The notes under the pieces are model-generated. The model ran no database searches. It was not told the DNA's origin and saw only the letters and a program-made list of their open reading frames with translations. A stretch of 64,000 bases of DNA, from assembly GCA_016177735.1 (NCBI GenBank), contig JACOUS010000004.1, positions 41,821-105,820 on the forward strand, in the 5' to 3' direction. Both the position numbers and the translations under genes were made by a program. The DNA is from Ignavibacteriales bacterium (GTDB lineage Bacteria > Bacteroidota > Ignavibacteria > Ignavibacteriales > Melioribacteraceae). Below are positions 45,805 to 55,912 of the stretch, in pieces (the stretch's first letter is position 1; each line of letters starts with the position of its first letter).

Positions 45805-48006
45805 ATGACAAACGAAAATCTTAAAACAAGGTTGAGAGAGAGCCGGCGAGTCAAAATTTTGATTGTGTTTGTCACAATTATTCTGATTGTCGCGATGTTT
45901 CCTCGCGGAGAATCAATTGAATCGGAAGTAACGGTCGGCTCTGTTTGGATTAAAGACGATCTGATAGCCTCAACAACTTTTGAGATTCTGAAAAATGCCG
46001 AAACTTACGAGCGGGAAATTGCCAAAGCCGCAAATAATGTTCTGCCGGTTTTTTTGAAAGACAAAAGCATAATTGAAGTAACGATTGATTCGGTAAAAAA
46101 ATATAATTCATTGATTTTTAGATTAACCGGAATAAACCGCCAACCGGCGGGCATATTTAATCAGACTTTTTTAAGTAATCGATCCTTCCAAATTTTTTAC
46201 AACCTCAAAAACGAAAGCTCTCTGTACAAAGATTTAGAAACAAGATCGATCAGCGAAATTTTTAGACTGGCGGGTGTTCTGATCGAAAATATTTACGAGA
46301 AAGGGTTATTAGACTTAACATTTAATGAAATTACAAGCGATAGTATTTCGATCCGCAACGGTAAATATGAAAGAGCATATTCTAAAACTCTGTTTTACGA
46401 CCGCATCACTGTTATTAATTTTATCAACAATTTCATTGCAAAAAATATCGGCAGAGAGCCGGAAGTAAATGAAGCTTTCACGGAATATGTTAATTTCTTT
46501 TTGAAGCCGAACATAATTTTTAGCGGTGAGTTGACTGAACTTGCAAAGAAAAGTGCGAAAGAAAAAATTCCGCGCAACATCGGCATTGTTAACGAGAACG
46601 AAAGAATTGTTGCTAAGCACGATAGAATTTCGCCTGAAATAAAACTCAAAATTGATTCCTACCGGATTGCAAAAGGGGAAGACACCGGCTTCTGGACAAG
46701 ATTCAGCCAGAGTTTCGGCAAAGCTGTTCACATTCTCATCATCCTGATTCTCATTATCATTTATATCTATCTTTTCAGAAAAAGAATTTATAACGACAAT
46801 GTAAAAATTTTGCTGATCTCAATTATAATACTTTTCATAAGTGCACTTACTTTTCTTATCTACAAAGTAAATGTTTCCGCCCCGATAGAATTTTTGGTTG
46901 TCGTTCCGGTTGCATCCATGCTTTTAACAATTGTGTTCGATTCACGAATCGGATTTTACGGAACGGTTGTTATCTCATTAATTGTCGGCGGCTTGCGTGG
47001 AAACGATTACGTCTTTACTGTTATGAATATTGTTGCCGGCGGATTTTCTGCATACACAGTGCGTGATATAAAAAACAGAACGCAAATTTTCAGATCGTTC
47101 TTTTACATTCTGCTTGGCTATGTAATCAGTATCATTGCATTCGGGCTCGAACGGTTCGATTCGTTTGAGCAGATGGCGGCAAGTTTTGCATTTGCGGCTT
47201 CCAATGCGTTGATGAGTCCCGTATTCACATATGGCTTGATAATTTTCATCGAAAGAATTTTTAAGATAACGACGGATTTAACTCTGCTCGAGCTGACGGA
47301 TTTCAATCATCCGCTGCTGAAAGATCTTGCACGCAATGCGCCGGGAACATTTAATCATACGATGATGATGGCGACACTGGCAGAGACTGCATCGGAGACA
47401 GTCGGCGCCAATCCGATACTCGCACGTGTTGGCGCATATTTCCACGATATCGGCAAGTCGCTCGATCCCGACACATTTGTCGAAAACCAGCTCAACGCGG
47501 AAAACAAACACGAAAAACTTCCGCCGGAAAGAAGTGCACAGTTAATTCAAAATCATGTTAAACGAGGAATTGAACTTGCGGAATCTTACGAACTTCCGCG
47601 GGAAGTTATAAATTTTATTCCAATGCACCACGGCACGATGGTGATCTCTTTCTTTTATGAGAAGGCAAAAAGCACATACGGCGAAGATAAAGTTAACATT
47701 GAAGATTACCGCTATATTGGTCCAAAACCGAATACGAGGGAAACAGCAATAGTGATGCTCGCAGATGCGTGCGAATCCACTGTGCGCTCTTTAACGGATG
47801 CCGATGCCGAAAAAATTGAGAATGTGATCAATAATATTGTAAGTGCGCGGCTTGAAGACGGGCAGCTGGATGAAGCGCCGCTCACATTCCGCGATATCAA
47901 AAAAATCAAAGAATCATTTCATAATATTTTGATCGGACAGCATCACAGAAGAATTAAATATCCCAATCAGAATGAATTAGAAATTAGCAAAGAACAGAAG
48001 CAGTAA
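45805..48006 (+). CDS. 7TM-HD family c-di-AMP phosphodiesterase, PgpH-like
   Basis: 733 aa. The first membrane segment is near 17-35, and a large extracytoplasmic 7TMR-HDED-type domain fills about 45-300. Six or seven further helices span about 305-480, and a cytosolic HD domain follows with the HDIG motif in YFHDIGKSLDPD near 543-554 and HHG near 611. Listeria PgpH of this architecture degrades cyclic di-AMP, which controls osmolyte and potassium balance. Direct role here is inferred. Confidence 0.9.
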   Translation: MTNENLKTRLRESRRVKILIVFVTIILIVAMFPRGESIESEVTVGSVWIKDDLIASTTFEILKNAETYEREIAKAANNVLPVFLKDKSIIEVTIDSVKKYNSLIFRLTGINRQPAGIFNQTFLSNRSFQIFYNLKNESSLYKDLETRSISEIFRLAGVLIENIYEKGLLDLTFNEITSDSISIRNGKYERAYSKTLFYDRITVINFINNFIAKNIGREPEVNEAFTEYVNFFLKPNIIFSGELTELAKKSAKEKIPRNIGIVNENERIVAKHDRISPEIKLKIDSYRIAKGEDTGFWTRFSQSFGKAVHILIILILIIIYIYLFRKRIYNDNVKILLISIIILFISALTFLIYKVNVSAPIEFLVVVPVASMLLTIVFDSRIGFYGTVVISLIVGGLRGNDYVFTVMNIVAGGFSAYTVRDIKNRTQIFRSFFYILLGYVISIIAFGLERFDSFEQMAASFAFAASNALMSPVFTYGLIIFIERIFKITTDLTLLELTDFNHPLLKDLARNAPGTFNHTMMMATLAETASETVGANPILARVGAYFHDIGKSLDPDTFVENQLNAENKHEKLPPERSAQLIQNHVKRGIELAESYELPREVINFIPMHHGTMVISFFYEKAKSTYGEDKVNIEDYRYIGPKPNTRETAIVMLADACESTVRSLTDADAEKIENVINNIVSARLEDGQLDEAPLTFRDIKKIKESFHNILIGQHHRRIKYPNQNELEISKEQKQ

Positions 48007-48007
48007 C

Positions 48008-48898
48008 ATGGAGGAATTTTTAAAAGAATATCTCACCATTATCCGTTTTGAAAAAAATCTCTCCGATAATACAATCGGCTCGTACGAAAAAGATTTACGC
48101 GGCTTTTTAAATTTCCTCGAAAGGAAAAATATTTCCGATTTGAATAACGTTAACGCAGAAGTAATAAACGAATATTTTAACGAACTGCGTAAACTCGGAA
48201 GAGAGAGTGCAACATCTGCACGGCACATGTCTTCAGTCAAAGGGTTTTTTAATTATCTCGAAGATACCGGTTACATTGAAAAAAATCCTACAGAAAAATT
48301 GAGCTCCGTAAAAAAATCGAGAAAGCTTCCGCCGGTTCTTTCATTCGATGAGATAGAAAAAATTCTCAACACACCCGATACGAATGATTTGGTTCAACTG
48401 CGCGACAAAGCAATTCTTGAATTATTTTATTCATCGGGTTTACGAGTTTCCGAATTGATCAATCTGAAAGTGAGCGACCTTTTTTTTGCCGATGAAGTTA
48501 TCCGCGTTCTCGGCAAAGGTTCGAAAGAAAGACTTGTGCCAATAGGTGGAAGTGCAATTAAATGGGTAACGGAATATTTAAAAGTAACGCGACCGGTTTT
48601 TGAAAAGAAAGATAAAAGCCGCGGTTATGTTTTTTTGAACCGGCGCGGAACAAAACTTTCGAGAGCGTGGATATGGAAAATTGTCAACGAATATTCGAAA
48701 TCTGCCGGCATTACGAAAGAGATTCATCCGCACACTTTCAGACATTCATTTGCAACGCATCTTCTCGAAGGCGGCGCAGATTTGCGTGCCGTTCAGGAAA
48801 TGCTCGGGCACGCGGATATTTCCACAACACAAATTTATACTCACATCGACCGCGATTATGTTAAACAAGTCCACCGCGACCACCATCCGAGGGGATAA
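48008..48898 (+). CDS. xerD: Tyrosine recombinase XerD-like
   Basis: 296 aa, the usual Xer length. The catalytic set is complete: R146 (SGLRVSEL), a lysine in LGKGSKERLVPI near 170-173, H242 and R245 (HPHTFRH), H268 (LGHADISTTQ) and nucleophile Y277. It would resolve chromosome dimers at dif with FtsK. Single-recombinase XerH-like usage is possible since no second Xer is seen here. It starts 1 nt after the PgpH-like gene. Confidence 0.93.
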   Translation: MEEFLKEYLTIIRFEKNLSDNTIGSYEKDLRGFLNFLERKNISDLNNVNAEVINEYFNELRKLGRESATSARHMSSVKGFFNYLEDTGYIEKNPTEKLSSVKKSRKLPPVLSFDEIEKILNTPDTNDLVQLRDKAILELFYSSGLRVSELINLKVSDLFFADEVIRVLGKGSKERLVPIGGSAIKWVTEYLKVTRPVFEKKDKSRGYVFLNRRGTKLSRAWIWKIVNEYSKSAGITKEIHPHTFRHSFATHLLEGGADLRAVQEMLGHADISTTQIYTHIDRDYVKQVHRDHHPRG

Positions 48899-48916
48899 AG
48901 ATTTGCAATTGTTAAT

Positions 48917-50155
48917 ATGAAAAAACAAAGCAAAATATTTTTTCGAAATTTTTTTATCCTTGCCGTTTTCTCAATATGGAATTTAAGTTGTCAACCGCCC
49001 GAATTAAATGAAGCCGAACCGGATAAATTTTATATCGCTCTCGGCGAGTTTAAAACTTATGATGATGCCGAACTATTCAAATCAAAGCTCGATTTTCAAT
49101 TATGGCGCGAAATTAAAATCAAACAAATTGAAGAAAAAAGATTTCTGATTCTCTACGGAATTTTTGATTCATCTTTTTCAGCCGGTAAAAAAGGTTTTGA
49201 ATTGTATTCCGAGCCGCTCATTTCCAATTTCAAAATATTTAACGGCACAAGTTACGTCCACGATGATTTTAACAATGTTATGTTTGTTGCCCGTTATCAG
49301 GGAAGACCATCGGTTTATAATTTAAATTTGGTTACAAAACAAATAAAACCGGCATGGAGCCGATGGGGCAGAAAAGTAATTTCACTTAGCCACGCAAATA
49401 ACAACGCAAATGTTTTTTTTACAACAGCACTCGGCTATGGACAGCAAGGTAGTTTCCCTTATGTGCGCGATCCGAGGCTTTACATCTACTTAAGTTTTGC
49501 AGAACAAGTAGAGGAAATTGAAGAGTTTGGAAGTTGTTTGCAGCTTTACACGTATTGGGAAAACCGCGACACGTTTAAAGTAAATATTACAAAGCCCGAT
49601 TCGATCAACACCGAAAGACTTGTTCAAAAAATTTATTCATTCGATTCAAACGGAAAAGGTCGAACGCAAAAAATGAGATCGTTTAGTTTAATAAAAGAAG
49701 GTTTCCCGAAACCCCCGTCAGTTAAGCCGGATTTTATTTCACGGCAAAAGAGCAGACAAATAAGAATTGTTCAACAAGGGGCGGAAAATTTTGTTTATCT
49801 GAAAAATCTGCGTGATAATTCCGAAGTAATGATCTGTAGTTTTTCCGGCAAACTATTGGCTGCAGAATGGTCGCCAGACGACCGGCTTCTTTTTTTGAGG
49901 ATCGAAAATAAAATTCCACTGAAGAAATCAATTAAGCTTTCGTATGAACTGATGGTGATCGATACCGATGAAAAACAGATCATCAGAAGTTTTAACAATC
50001 CCAAATTTCAAAATATTTTAGTTCATGGATTATTGTTATTTTTTGATGACGATTCGGGCGGATATTCTAAAATTAATCTGTTCGACTGTTTGAACGATAC
50101 AATCTTTCATGTTATTGAAGTCCCCGGCGGCTGTGGAATTAACAGTCCCCAATGA
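48917..50155 (+). CDS. Lipoprotein with SPOR-like and propeller-like parts, unknown function
   Basis: 412 aa. The N-terminus is a lipoprotein signal ending in IWNLSC (Cys near 26). Residues about 36-105 read as a SPOR-like fold (FYIALGEFKTYDDAELFKSKL ... KRFLILYGIFDSSFSAGKKG, read in two parts). The remainder shows beta-propeller or PD40-like blades such as GKLLAAEWSPDDRLLFLRI. SPOR domains bind denuded peptidoglycan, so a septal role is thinkable; I recognise no full-length family. It follows xerD closely. Confidence 0.55.
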   Translation: MKKQSKIFFRNFFILAVFSIWNLSCQPPELNEAEPDKFYIALGEFKTYDDAELFKSKLDFQLWREIKIKQIEEKRFLILYGIFDSSFSAGKKGFELYSEPLISNFKIFNGTSYVHDDFNNVMFVARYQGRPSVYNLNLVTKQIKPAWSRWGRKVISLSHANNNANVFFTTALGYGQQGSFPYVRDPRLYIYLSFAEQVEEIEEFGSCLQLYTYWENRDTFKVNITKPDSINTERLVQKIYSFDSNGKGRTQKMRSFSLIKEGFPKPPSVKPDFISRQKSRQIRIVQQGAENFVYLKNLRDNSEVMICSFSGKLLAAEWSPDDRLLFLRIENKIPLKKSIKLSYELMVIDTDEKQIIRSFNNPKFQNILVHGLLLFFDDDSGGYSKINLFDCLNDTIFHVIEVPGGCGINSPQ

Positions 50156-50162
50156 AAATTAT

Positions 50163-52019
50163 ATGAATACATATTTCAGAATTCTTAAGTACATAAAAAG
50201 ATTTTGGAAACACCTGACAGCATCGATGGTTTTTACCGTTTTTGCCGCACTGCTCGAAGGTGCATCGGTATATCTTTCTATTCCGCTGCTCGATACACTT
50301 TTTCAAAAAGCCGGAGCCGGCGCTTCGCAAACAACCCAGCAATTGCAGACTCAAATTCAGGATAAAGCCGGTAGCGCCGTTTCAAATTTTGTTAACGAAA
50401 TTACCGCAAGTATAAAAGCTTACATTTTTGCCGGCGATACTTCCGAAGTGTTATTAAAAATTTGTATGCTGATTGTTATAACTTTTCTTGGCAAAAATCT
50501 TTTTGGATTTTTGCAAGCATATTCGCTTGCCTATGTTGAACAAGGAATGATACGCGATTTGAGAAACGATGCGTATCTCCATCTGCACAAACTTCCGATG
50601 AGTTTTTTCAAAAATGAAAGAACCGGAAATTTAATCTCGCGTATCACGAACGATGTCAATCTCGTTCAATCGAGCGTCTCGGCTGTGTTCCTAAATTTAA
50701 TTAGAGAGCCGTTGAAGATAATTGTGTTTCTCGGCATTGCTGTTTCAATAAGCTGGAAACTGACTCTCTTTGCGCTCGCGGTACTTCCGGTTTCGATGTT
50801 TATTATTGGTTACATCGGATTGATACTCCGTAAGCAGAGCGGGCTTCTTCAGGAAAAGATGGCTGATATTACAAATAATCTTCACGAAACAATTACTGGC
50901 GTGAAGATTGTGAAGGCTTTCGGAATGGAAAATTATGAGAACAAGAAATTTTTCAGCGAGACGCAGAAATTTTTCAGACTGGTTTTGAAGATTACACGGA
51001 TAAGAAATATCTCAAGTCCAACAACGGAATTTTTGAGTGTGATTGTCGGCGTGGTAATAATTTATTATGGCGCACAACTGGTTTTGATTGATCATGCAAT
51101 TTCTGCAAGCGAGTTTTTCGGATTTCTTTTTGCAATATTTCAATTGATGCCGCCGGTAAAAGAATTGAGTACGGTCAATAATAGAATTCAAGAAGCGAGC
51201 GCCGCGGCTGACAGAGTTTTTGAAATACTCGATATTGAACCGGCAATTAAAAATGTTGAAGCGCCGGTAAACATAAATGATTTCAACGATGCAATTATAT
51301 TCGAATCGGTTTCGTTCATGTACAATGATTCCGATGAACACGTGCTCGATTCGATTGATTTGAAAGTGAAGAAGGGAAATATAATCGCAATTGTTGGAAG
51401 CAGCGGCGCGGGCAAAACTACTCTTGTTGATCTCCTTCCGCGTTTTTATGATCCGACTTCGGGCAAAATTTTACTCGATGGAATTGATTTGAAACAAATC
51501 CGCATCGAAGATTTGCGCAAGTTGATGGGAATAGTTACGCAAGAAACAGTTTTGTTCAATGAATCGGTTAGAAATAATATTGCGTACGGACTCGATAATT
51601 TTCCGGAAGAAAAAATTATTTCGGCTGCAAAAGCCGCCAATGCTCATAATTTTATTATGGAATTACCAAAAGGATACGATACTGTTATCGGCGAGAAAGG
51701 TACAAAACTTTCGGGCGGACAGCGGCAAAGAATTTCTATAGCGCGCGCTATCTTAAAAAATCCTCCCGTGATGATTCTTGATGAAGCTACGTCCGCGCTC
51801 GATAATGAATCGGAAGTACTTGTTCAGGAAGCTATCGAACATTTGATGCACGACCGCACTGTTTTTGTTATCGCGCACCGGCTCAGTACAATCCGCAACG
51901 CAGATAGGATTATTGTTCTCGATAAAGGGAAAATAGTCCAAGACGGAAAACATGACGAACTGCTTACGGATTCAAAAGGAATTTACAGCAAGCTTTACGA
52001 ACTGCAGTTTAGAGAGTAA
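50163..52019 (+). CDS. MsbA-like ABC exporter (fused TMD-NBD)
   Basis: 618 aa from the ATG giving MNTYFRILKYIKRFW; an upstream in-frame ATG overlaps the previous gene and is unlikely. The six-helix membrane domain occupies about 20-320. The ATPase has Walker A GSSGAGKTTL near 410, signature LSGGQRQRISIARAIL near 519 and Walker B VMILDEATSALD near 538. Half-exporters of this type flip lipid A or export lipids and peptides. The neighbouring LPS-type glycosyltransferase favours a lipid A/LPS role. Confidence 0.9.
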   Translation: MNTYFRILKYIKRFWKHLTASMVFTVFAALLEGASVYLSIPLLDTLFQKAGAGASQTTQQLQTQIQDKAGSAVSNFVNEITASIKAYIFAGDTSEVLLKICMLIVITFLGKNLFGFLQAYSLAYVEQGMIRDLRNDAYLHLHKLPMSFFKNERTGNLISRITNDVNLVQSSVSAVFLNLIREPLKIIVFLGIAVSISWKLTLFALAVLPVSMFIIGYIGLILRKQSGLLQEKMADITNNLHETITGVKIVKAFGMENYENKKFFSETQKFFRLVLKITRIRNISSPTTEFLSVIVGVVIIYYGAQLVLIDHAISASEFFGFLFAIFQLMPPVKELSTVNNRIQEASAAADRVFEILDIEPAIKNVEAPVNINDFNDAIIFESVSFMYNDSDEHVLDSIDLKVKKGNIIAIVGSSGAGKTTLVDLLPRFYDPTSGKILLDGIDLKQIRIEDLRKLMGIVTQETVLFNESVRNNIAYGLDNFPEEKIISAAKAANAHNFIMELPKGYDTVIGEKGTKLSGGQRQRISIARAILKNPPVMILDEATSALDNESEVLVQEAIEHLMHDRTVFVIAHRLSTIRNADRIIVLDKGKIVQDGKHDELLTDSKGIYSKLYELQFRE

Positions 52020-52039
52020 ACAAAAAATGGGATTCATAA

Positions 52040-52810
52040 TTGCCTGAAGAATTGAAAATATCTTCGATAATCATTGCAAAAGATGAGGAAAGCAACATTA
52101 AGCGCTGCATCGAAAGCCAGCTCGATGTTATCGATGATATAGTTGTAATTGTTGATTCGAACACAACCGATAAAACTTTTGAGATTTCCTCTTCGTATGA
52201 AAAAGTAAATTGCGAAACAGCCGGATGGAAAGGTTACGCCGGTTCAAAGAATTATGCTGTATCAAAAACCAAACACGATTGGATTCTTTGGATTGATGCA
52301 GACGAAGAAATAACAGATGAACTGAAACACGAACTGAGTCAATTCAAAAAAAATGCGCCGGATAAAAATGCATATTCTGTTGCACGGCGGGCATTCTTTC
52401 TCGGCAGATGGATTAAACACAGCGGATGGTATCCTTCTCGCGTGCTCAGACTCTTCAATAAAAACTTTGCGAAGTTCAACGATAAAGAAGTGCACGAAAA
52501 TCTTACCGTTGAAGGAAACACCGGCGAACTGCGGTACGATTTGAATCACTACACCGATCCATCGATTGAACATTATTTCAGGAAATTTAATTCTTACACA
52601 TCATTAGCGGCACGCGATTTATACAAAACCGGCAAAACCGTTTCTGTAAACGATATACTATTGAGACCGCTTTTTATTTTTTTCAAAATGTATATTTTTA
52701 AGCGCGGATTTTTGGACGGACTTCACGGATTCATTCTCGCCGTCTTTTCTTCTTTATATGTTTTTACAAAGTATGCAAAACTTTGGGAACTAAATAGAAG
52801 CAGAAAATGA
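52040..52810 (+). CDS. Family 2 glycosyltransferase, LPS-core type
   Basis: 256 aa. The GT2 start is ISSIIIAKDEESNIKRCIES near 6-25, with the nucleotide-sugar DXD-like motif LWIDADEEI near 81-89 and RRAFFLGRWIKHSGWYP near 115-131. This matches the WaaE/KdtX-like LPS glycosyltransferases. The start is probably TTG, since the preceding ATG runs into a stop after six codons. It lies between the MsbA-like exporter and nadK, overlapping nadK by 4 bases. Confidence 0.85.
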   Translation: MPEELKISSIIIAKDEESNIKRCIESQLDVIDDIVVIVDSNTTDKTFEISSSYEKVNCETAGWKGYAGSKNYAVSKTKHDWILWIDADEEITDELKHELSQFKKNAPDKNAYSVARRAFFLGRWIKHSGWYPSRVLRLFNKNFAKFNDKEVHENLTVEGNTGELRYDLNHYTDPSIEHYFRKFNSYTSLAARDLYKTGKTVSVNDILLRPLFIFFKMYIFKRGFLDGLHGFILAVFSSLYVFTKYAKLWELNRSRK

Positions 52811-53694
52811 AAATAGGAATCATACCAAACATTTCTAAAACCGATATTCTCCGGATTGTAACCGATATCATTAACGATATTCGAAAATATGACTTTGAAT
52901 ATTTGTTGAGCGACAAACTAAAAAAATTTGAAGATCAATTTAACGGTACACTGAAACAGAGTAATTTTTTGCCGGAGAGTGAATTGGTGAAATCTTCCGA
53001 TATGGTTTTATCTCTCGGCGGAGACGGTACAATGCTAAGCTCCGCTTTTCAAGTTCGTAATTATTCAACACCGCTTGTTGGAGTTAATATCGGCAAACTC
53101 GGCTTTCTTGCGGAATTTGATCTTGACAGCTTCAACGATTTTTTGGGAGAGATAAAAAGTGGAAAGTACATTATCGAAGAAAGAATGGCTTTGATAGGAA
53201 AAGTAAAAGGCGTTGACGGAAGCGATTTGTATGCTATTAACGATATTGTAATTGATAAAGGTCCGTGGCAGAAAATGATAGAGCTGACGATAAAGATTGG
53301 CGATGATTATGTATCAACTTTTTCTGCGGATGGAATTATCGTTGCTACTCCAACCGGTTCTACGGGTTACTCGCTTTCTGCCGGGGGACCGATTGTTGCG
53401 CCGACTGCAAAAGTAATTGCGCTCAGTCCCATTGCACCGCACACATTGAATATGCGTCCGCTTGTTGTTTCGAGCGATCAAAAAATTATGATTAACGTAA
53501 AATCTCCACATGAAAAAATTCAAGTAAGCTGTGACGGACAGCGTGTTTATTCGTATCCTTCGCCAACAACGGTTTATATTGAGAAAAGCAGTCAGCCGGT
53601 TAAACTGGTTCATTCAAGCAGAACCAATTACTTCGAAATCCTACGCAATAAATTGTACTGGGGATTGGATGTTCGCAAATCAAACAATTCATAA
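52807..53694 (+). CDS. nadK: NAD kinase
   Basis: 295 aa. The kinase motif LGGDGTMLSSAFQ near 75-87, NIGKLGFLAEF near 96-106 and the NAD-binding TPTGSTGYSLSAGGPIV near 181-197 are diagnostic. It phosphorylates NAD to NADP, the only route to NADP. The start overlaps the previous gene (ATGA). Downstream, the thioredoxin-like gene begins after 11 nt. Confidence 0.97.
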   Translation: MKIGIIPNISKTDILRIVTDIINDIRKYDFEYLLSDKLKKFEDQFNGTLKQSNFLPESELVKSSDMVLSLGGDGTMLSSAFQVRNYSTPLVGVNIGKLGFLAEFDLDSFNDFLGEIKSGKYIIEERMALIGKVKGVDGSDLYAINDIVIDKGPWQKMIELTIKIGDDYVSTFSADGIIVATPTGSTGYSLSAGGPIVAPTAKVIALSPIAPHTLNMRPLVVSSDQKIMINVKSPHEKIQVSCDGQRVYSYPSPTTVYIEKSSQPVKLVHSSRTNYFEILRNKLYWGLDVRKSNNS

Positions 53695-53705
53695 CGGAAC
53701 GAATC

Positions 53706-54215
53706 ATGAAAAAATTTTTGATTATGATTTTATCGCTTCCTCTTTTTTTGTGTGCACAAGAAAAAAATAAACTTGCTGTTGATGAAAAATCCGGTAAGCA
53801 GATTGCAATTGGCATCTGCGATAGAACCGTTTTTGCCGATACAAACTTTTCGTGGTGGTACGATTCGGAATACAATAATTATGAAGCTGCAGTACAAACT
53901 TTGGATTCGATCAAAAGTAAATTGGAAAATGTTTCGATAGCAATTGTGATGGGAACGTGGTGCAGCGACAGTAGAAAACAAGTGCCGGCATTTTTACGAA
54001 TCCTCGATGAATTAAAATTTGAACCCGATAAATTAACTTTGATTTGTGTTGACCGCAAAAAAGAAGCCGAAGGAACGAGAGCGAAAGATTTGGATATAAA
54101 ACTTGTCCCCACCCTCATTATTTATAAAGATGAACACGAGATCGGCAGAATTGTCGAAACTCCGCGAACAACCCTCGAATCAGATATGAAAAATATTTTG
54201 TACGACGGAAAATAA
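53706..54215 (+). CDS. Exported thioredoxin-fold protein with CXXS site
   Basis: 169 aa. Signal peptide about 1-18 (FLIMILSLPLFLCAQ). The thioredoxin-like motif is GTWCSDSRKQVPAFLRIL with Cys 86 and Ser 89, so the usual CXXC is CXXS. VPTLIIYKDEHEIGRIVETP near 138-157 is the cis-proline region. Such proteins cannot act as normal dithiol reductases and may be monothiol isomerases or thiol-trapping proteins. It probably acts in the periplasm. Last gene of the unit. Confidence 0.8.
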   Translation: MKKFLIMILSLPLFLCAQEKNKLAVDEKSGKQIAIGICDRTVFADTNFSWWYDSEYNNYEAAVQTLDSIKSKLENVSIAIVMGTWCSDSRKQVPAFLRILDELKFEPDKLTLICVDRKKEAEGTRAKDLDIKLVPTLIIYKDEHEIGRIVETPRTTLESDMKNILYDGK

Positions 54216-54508
54216 CGGAAACTTTCTTATAAAGAAGACTCATTATTTCCATACTTTAAAGAAAAACCGTTTGCTGTAGAGCGGTCAAAAATTTTTCTCT
54301 TTCAATACTTTTGCAGAAAAGTGCTTGTAAATTTTATTTAGTTTCTACAAATTTCCATTATAATCTCCGAGGGCGCTAACGAAAAAATTATACATATGAT
54401 TTTGTGATGCTTTTTATTTGGTTATTCTAAATCCAACTTGTACTAAAACTAGCCAAGTATTTCACAAATCATTTAGTCTGAACCCATTGTAATTAAAGGA
54501 AAGGAACT
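54216..54508. other. AT-rich intergenic gap
   Basis: 293 bp with no gene or strong hairpin visible. It should contain the terminator of the nadK unit and the promoter of the T9SS cargo gene, but no consensus site is clear. Confidence 0.5.
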
Positions 54509-55897
54509 ATGATGATAACAAAAACTCATCGTCGTAAATTTTTGTTATATGTATTCTTTTTAATAAATATTAGTAGTGCTGTGCTTTACAGCCAATGGGA
54601 ATTTATTGGATTAGATTCAATGAATGTTCGACAAATACAAATATTTGGAGATACGATTTGGGCTGGAACCGCTGTTTATAACAATTGGCCCAAAATATCT
54701 GGTTTGTATAGGTCGACTAATAAAGGAAAAGATTGGATGCAAATTGATACTGCTTTGGGTGATGGGGGAATAGGTTCGTTAAATATTCATCCTAAAAATC
54801 ATAATATAATTTATTTAGTTAAGGGAATTCGCTCTTATAGTAGTGTAGGTAGATTGTTCAAATCGATTGACGGTGGAGTAAATTGGGACACAATACATTT
54901 AACAAATTACGACATGAATTTTGGTTTCGGAATCAAATATGCAAGGATTTCCTCTTTTGACTATAATAAAATTTATGCTTTGGATTATTCGGGAGGCGTT
55001 TCTCACCCAATACCAATTGATATTAATCAGATATATAAAAGTTCAGATGCTGGGAATAACTGGCAAAAAATTAGCCCAACGTTTGGGAGCTCTGTTGCTT
55101 TTGACTTCTCAATAGTCAAAGATTCCCTCTTATTTGCATTAACAGAAATATCATTTTCTCAACAAGATTTTTATAAAAGTACAGACGATGGTTATTCATG
55201 GTATTCAGTTAGTCACCCATCATTTGTTTCGCAAGAAATATTTGCGGATGACAAATTAGACTGCCGAGTTTATTTAGCATCATATTTTATTACTGATGAT
55301 TGTGGTTCTACTTGGACCAGTGTCAATTCACCGTTTTCAGATTCACGTTATTTGTCGTTATATATTGATACAGCCGGCTCAAAATTATATTTGATGGAAA
55401 CAACCGGGATATATGTTTCTGATAAACAGACTATTAATTGGCAAAAGCTGAGCGGGACGGAAAATCTTCCGTTGTGGCCTGGGTATCAACAATATGATAT
55501 TGGAGCGCTTAAGAATGTTTTTTTAATAGGAAAAGCAATGTATGTAGGTACACTCTCAGGTATTTATAAAAAAGATGATATTACCGACATAGAAAACGAA
55601 CAAACTTTTGACAGCAAAGATTATTATTTGTCCCAAAATTATCCTAATCCGTTTAATCCATCAACAATGATTGAGTACAGAATTCCATTCGTTGAGACGT
55701 TGCTACAACAGGTTACGTTAAAAATTTATGATATTCTTGGCAGAGAAGTTGCGACGCTTGTAAACAAACATCACCAGCCGGGAAACCATAGTGTGGTTTT
55801 CAAAACGGAGGGAACGGATTTATCAAGTGGAATTTATTTTTACAAATTAACCGCCGGCTCGTATCAATTAACAAAGAAGATGTTACTCTTAAAGTAA
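54509..55897 (+). CDS. T9SS cargo protein with Asp-box repeats
   Basis: 462 aa. A signal peptide spans about 1-29. The body has at least four Asp-box (BNR) motifs, STNKGKDW, SIDGGVNW, SSDAGNNW and STDDGYSW, typical of sialidase/sortilin/YCF48-like beta-propellers. The last 85 residues are a type A T9SS sorting domain (YYLSQNYPNPFNPSTM ... GREVATLVNKHHQPG ... SSGIYFYKLTAG). AAAGGAAAGGAA precedes the ATG. Its base use is more AT-rich, with fewer CCG/CGG codons than the genes around it. Ligand unknown. Confidence 0.85.
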   Translation: MMITKTHRRKFLLYVFFLINISSAVLYSQWEFIGLDSMNVRQIQIFGDTIWAGTAVYNNWPKISGLYRSTNKGKDWMQIDTALGDGGIGSLNIHPKNHNIIYLVKGIRSYSSVGRLFKSIDGGVNWDTIHLTNYDMNFGFGIKYARISSFDYNKIYALDYSGGVSHPIPIDINQIYKSSDAGNNWQKISPTFGSSVAFDFSIVKDSLLFALTEISFSQQDFYKSTDDGYSWYSVSHPSFVSQEIFADDKLDCRVYLASYFITDDCGSTWTSVNSPFSDSRYLSLYIDTAGSKLYLMETTGIYVSDKQTINWQKLSGTENLPLWPGYQQYDIGALKNVFLIGKAMYVGTLSGIYKKDDITDIENEQTFDSKDYYLSQNYPNPFNPSTMIEYRIPFVETLLQQVTLKIYDILGREVATLVNKHHQPGNHSVVFKTEGTDLSSGIYFYKLTAGSYQLTKKMLLLK

Positions 55898-55912
55898 TAT
55901 CGAGTATCCACC

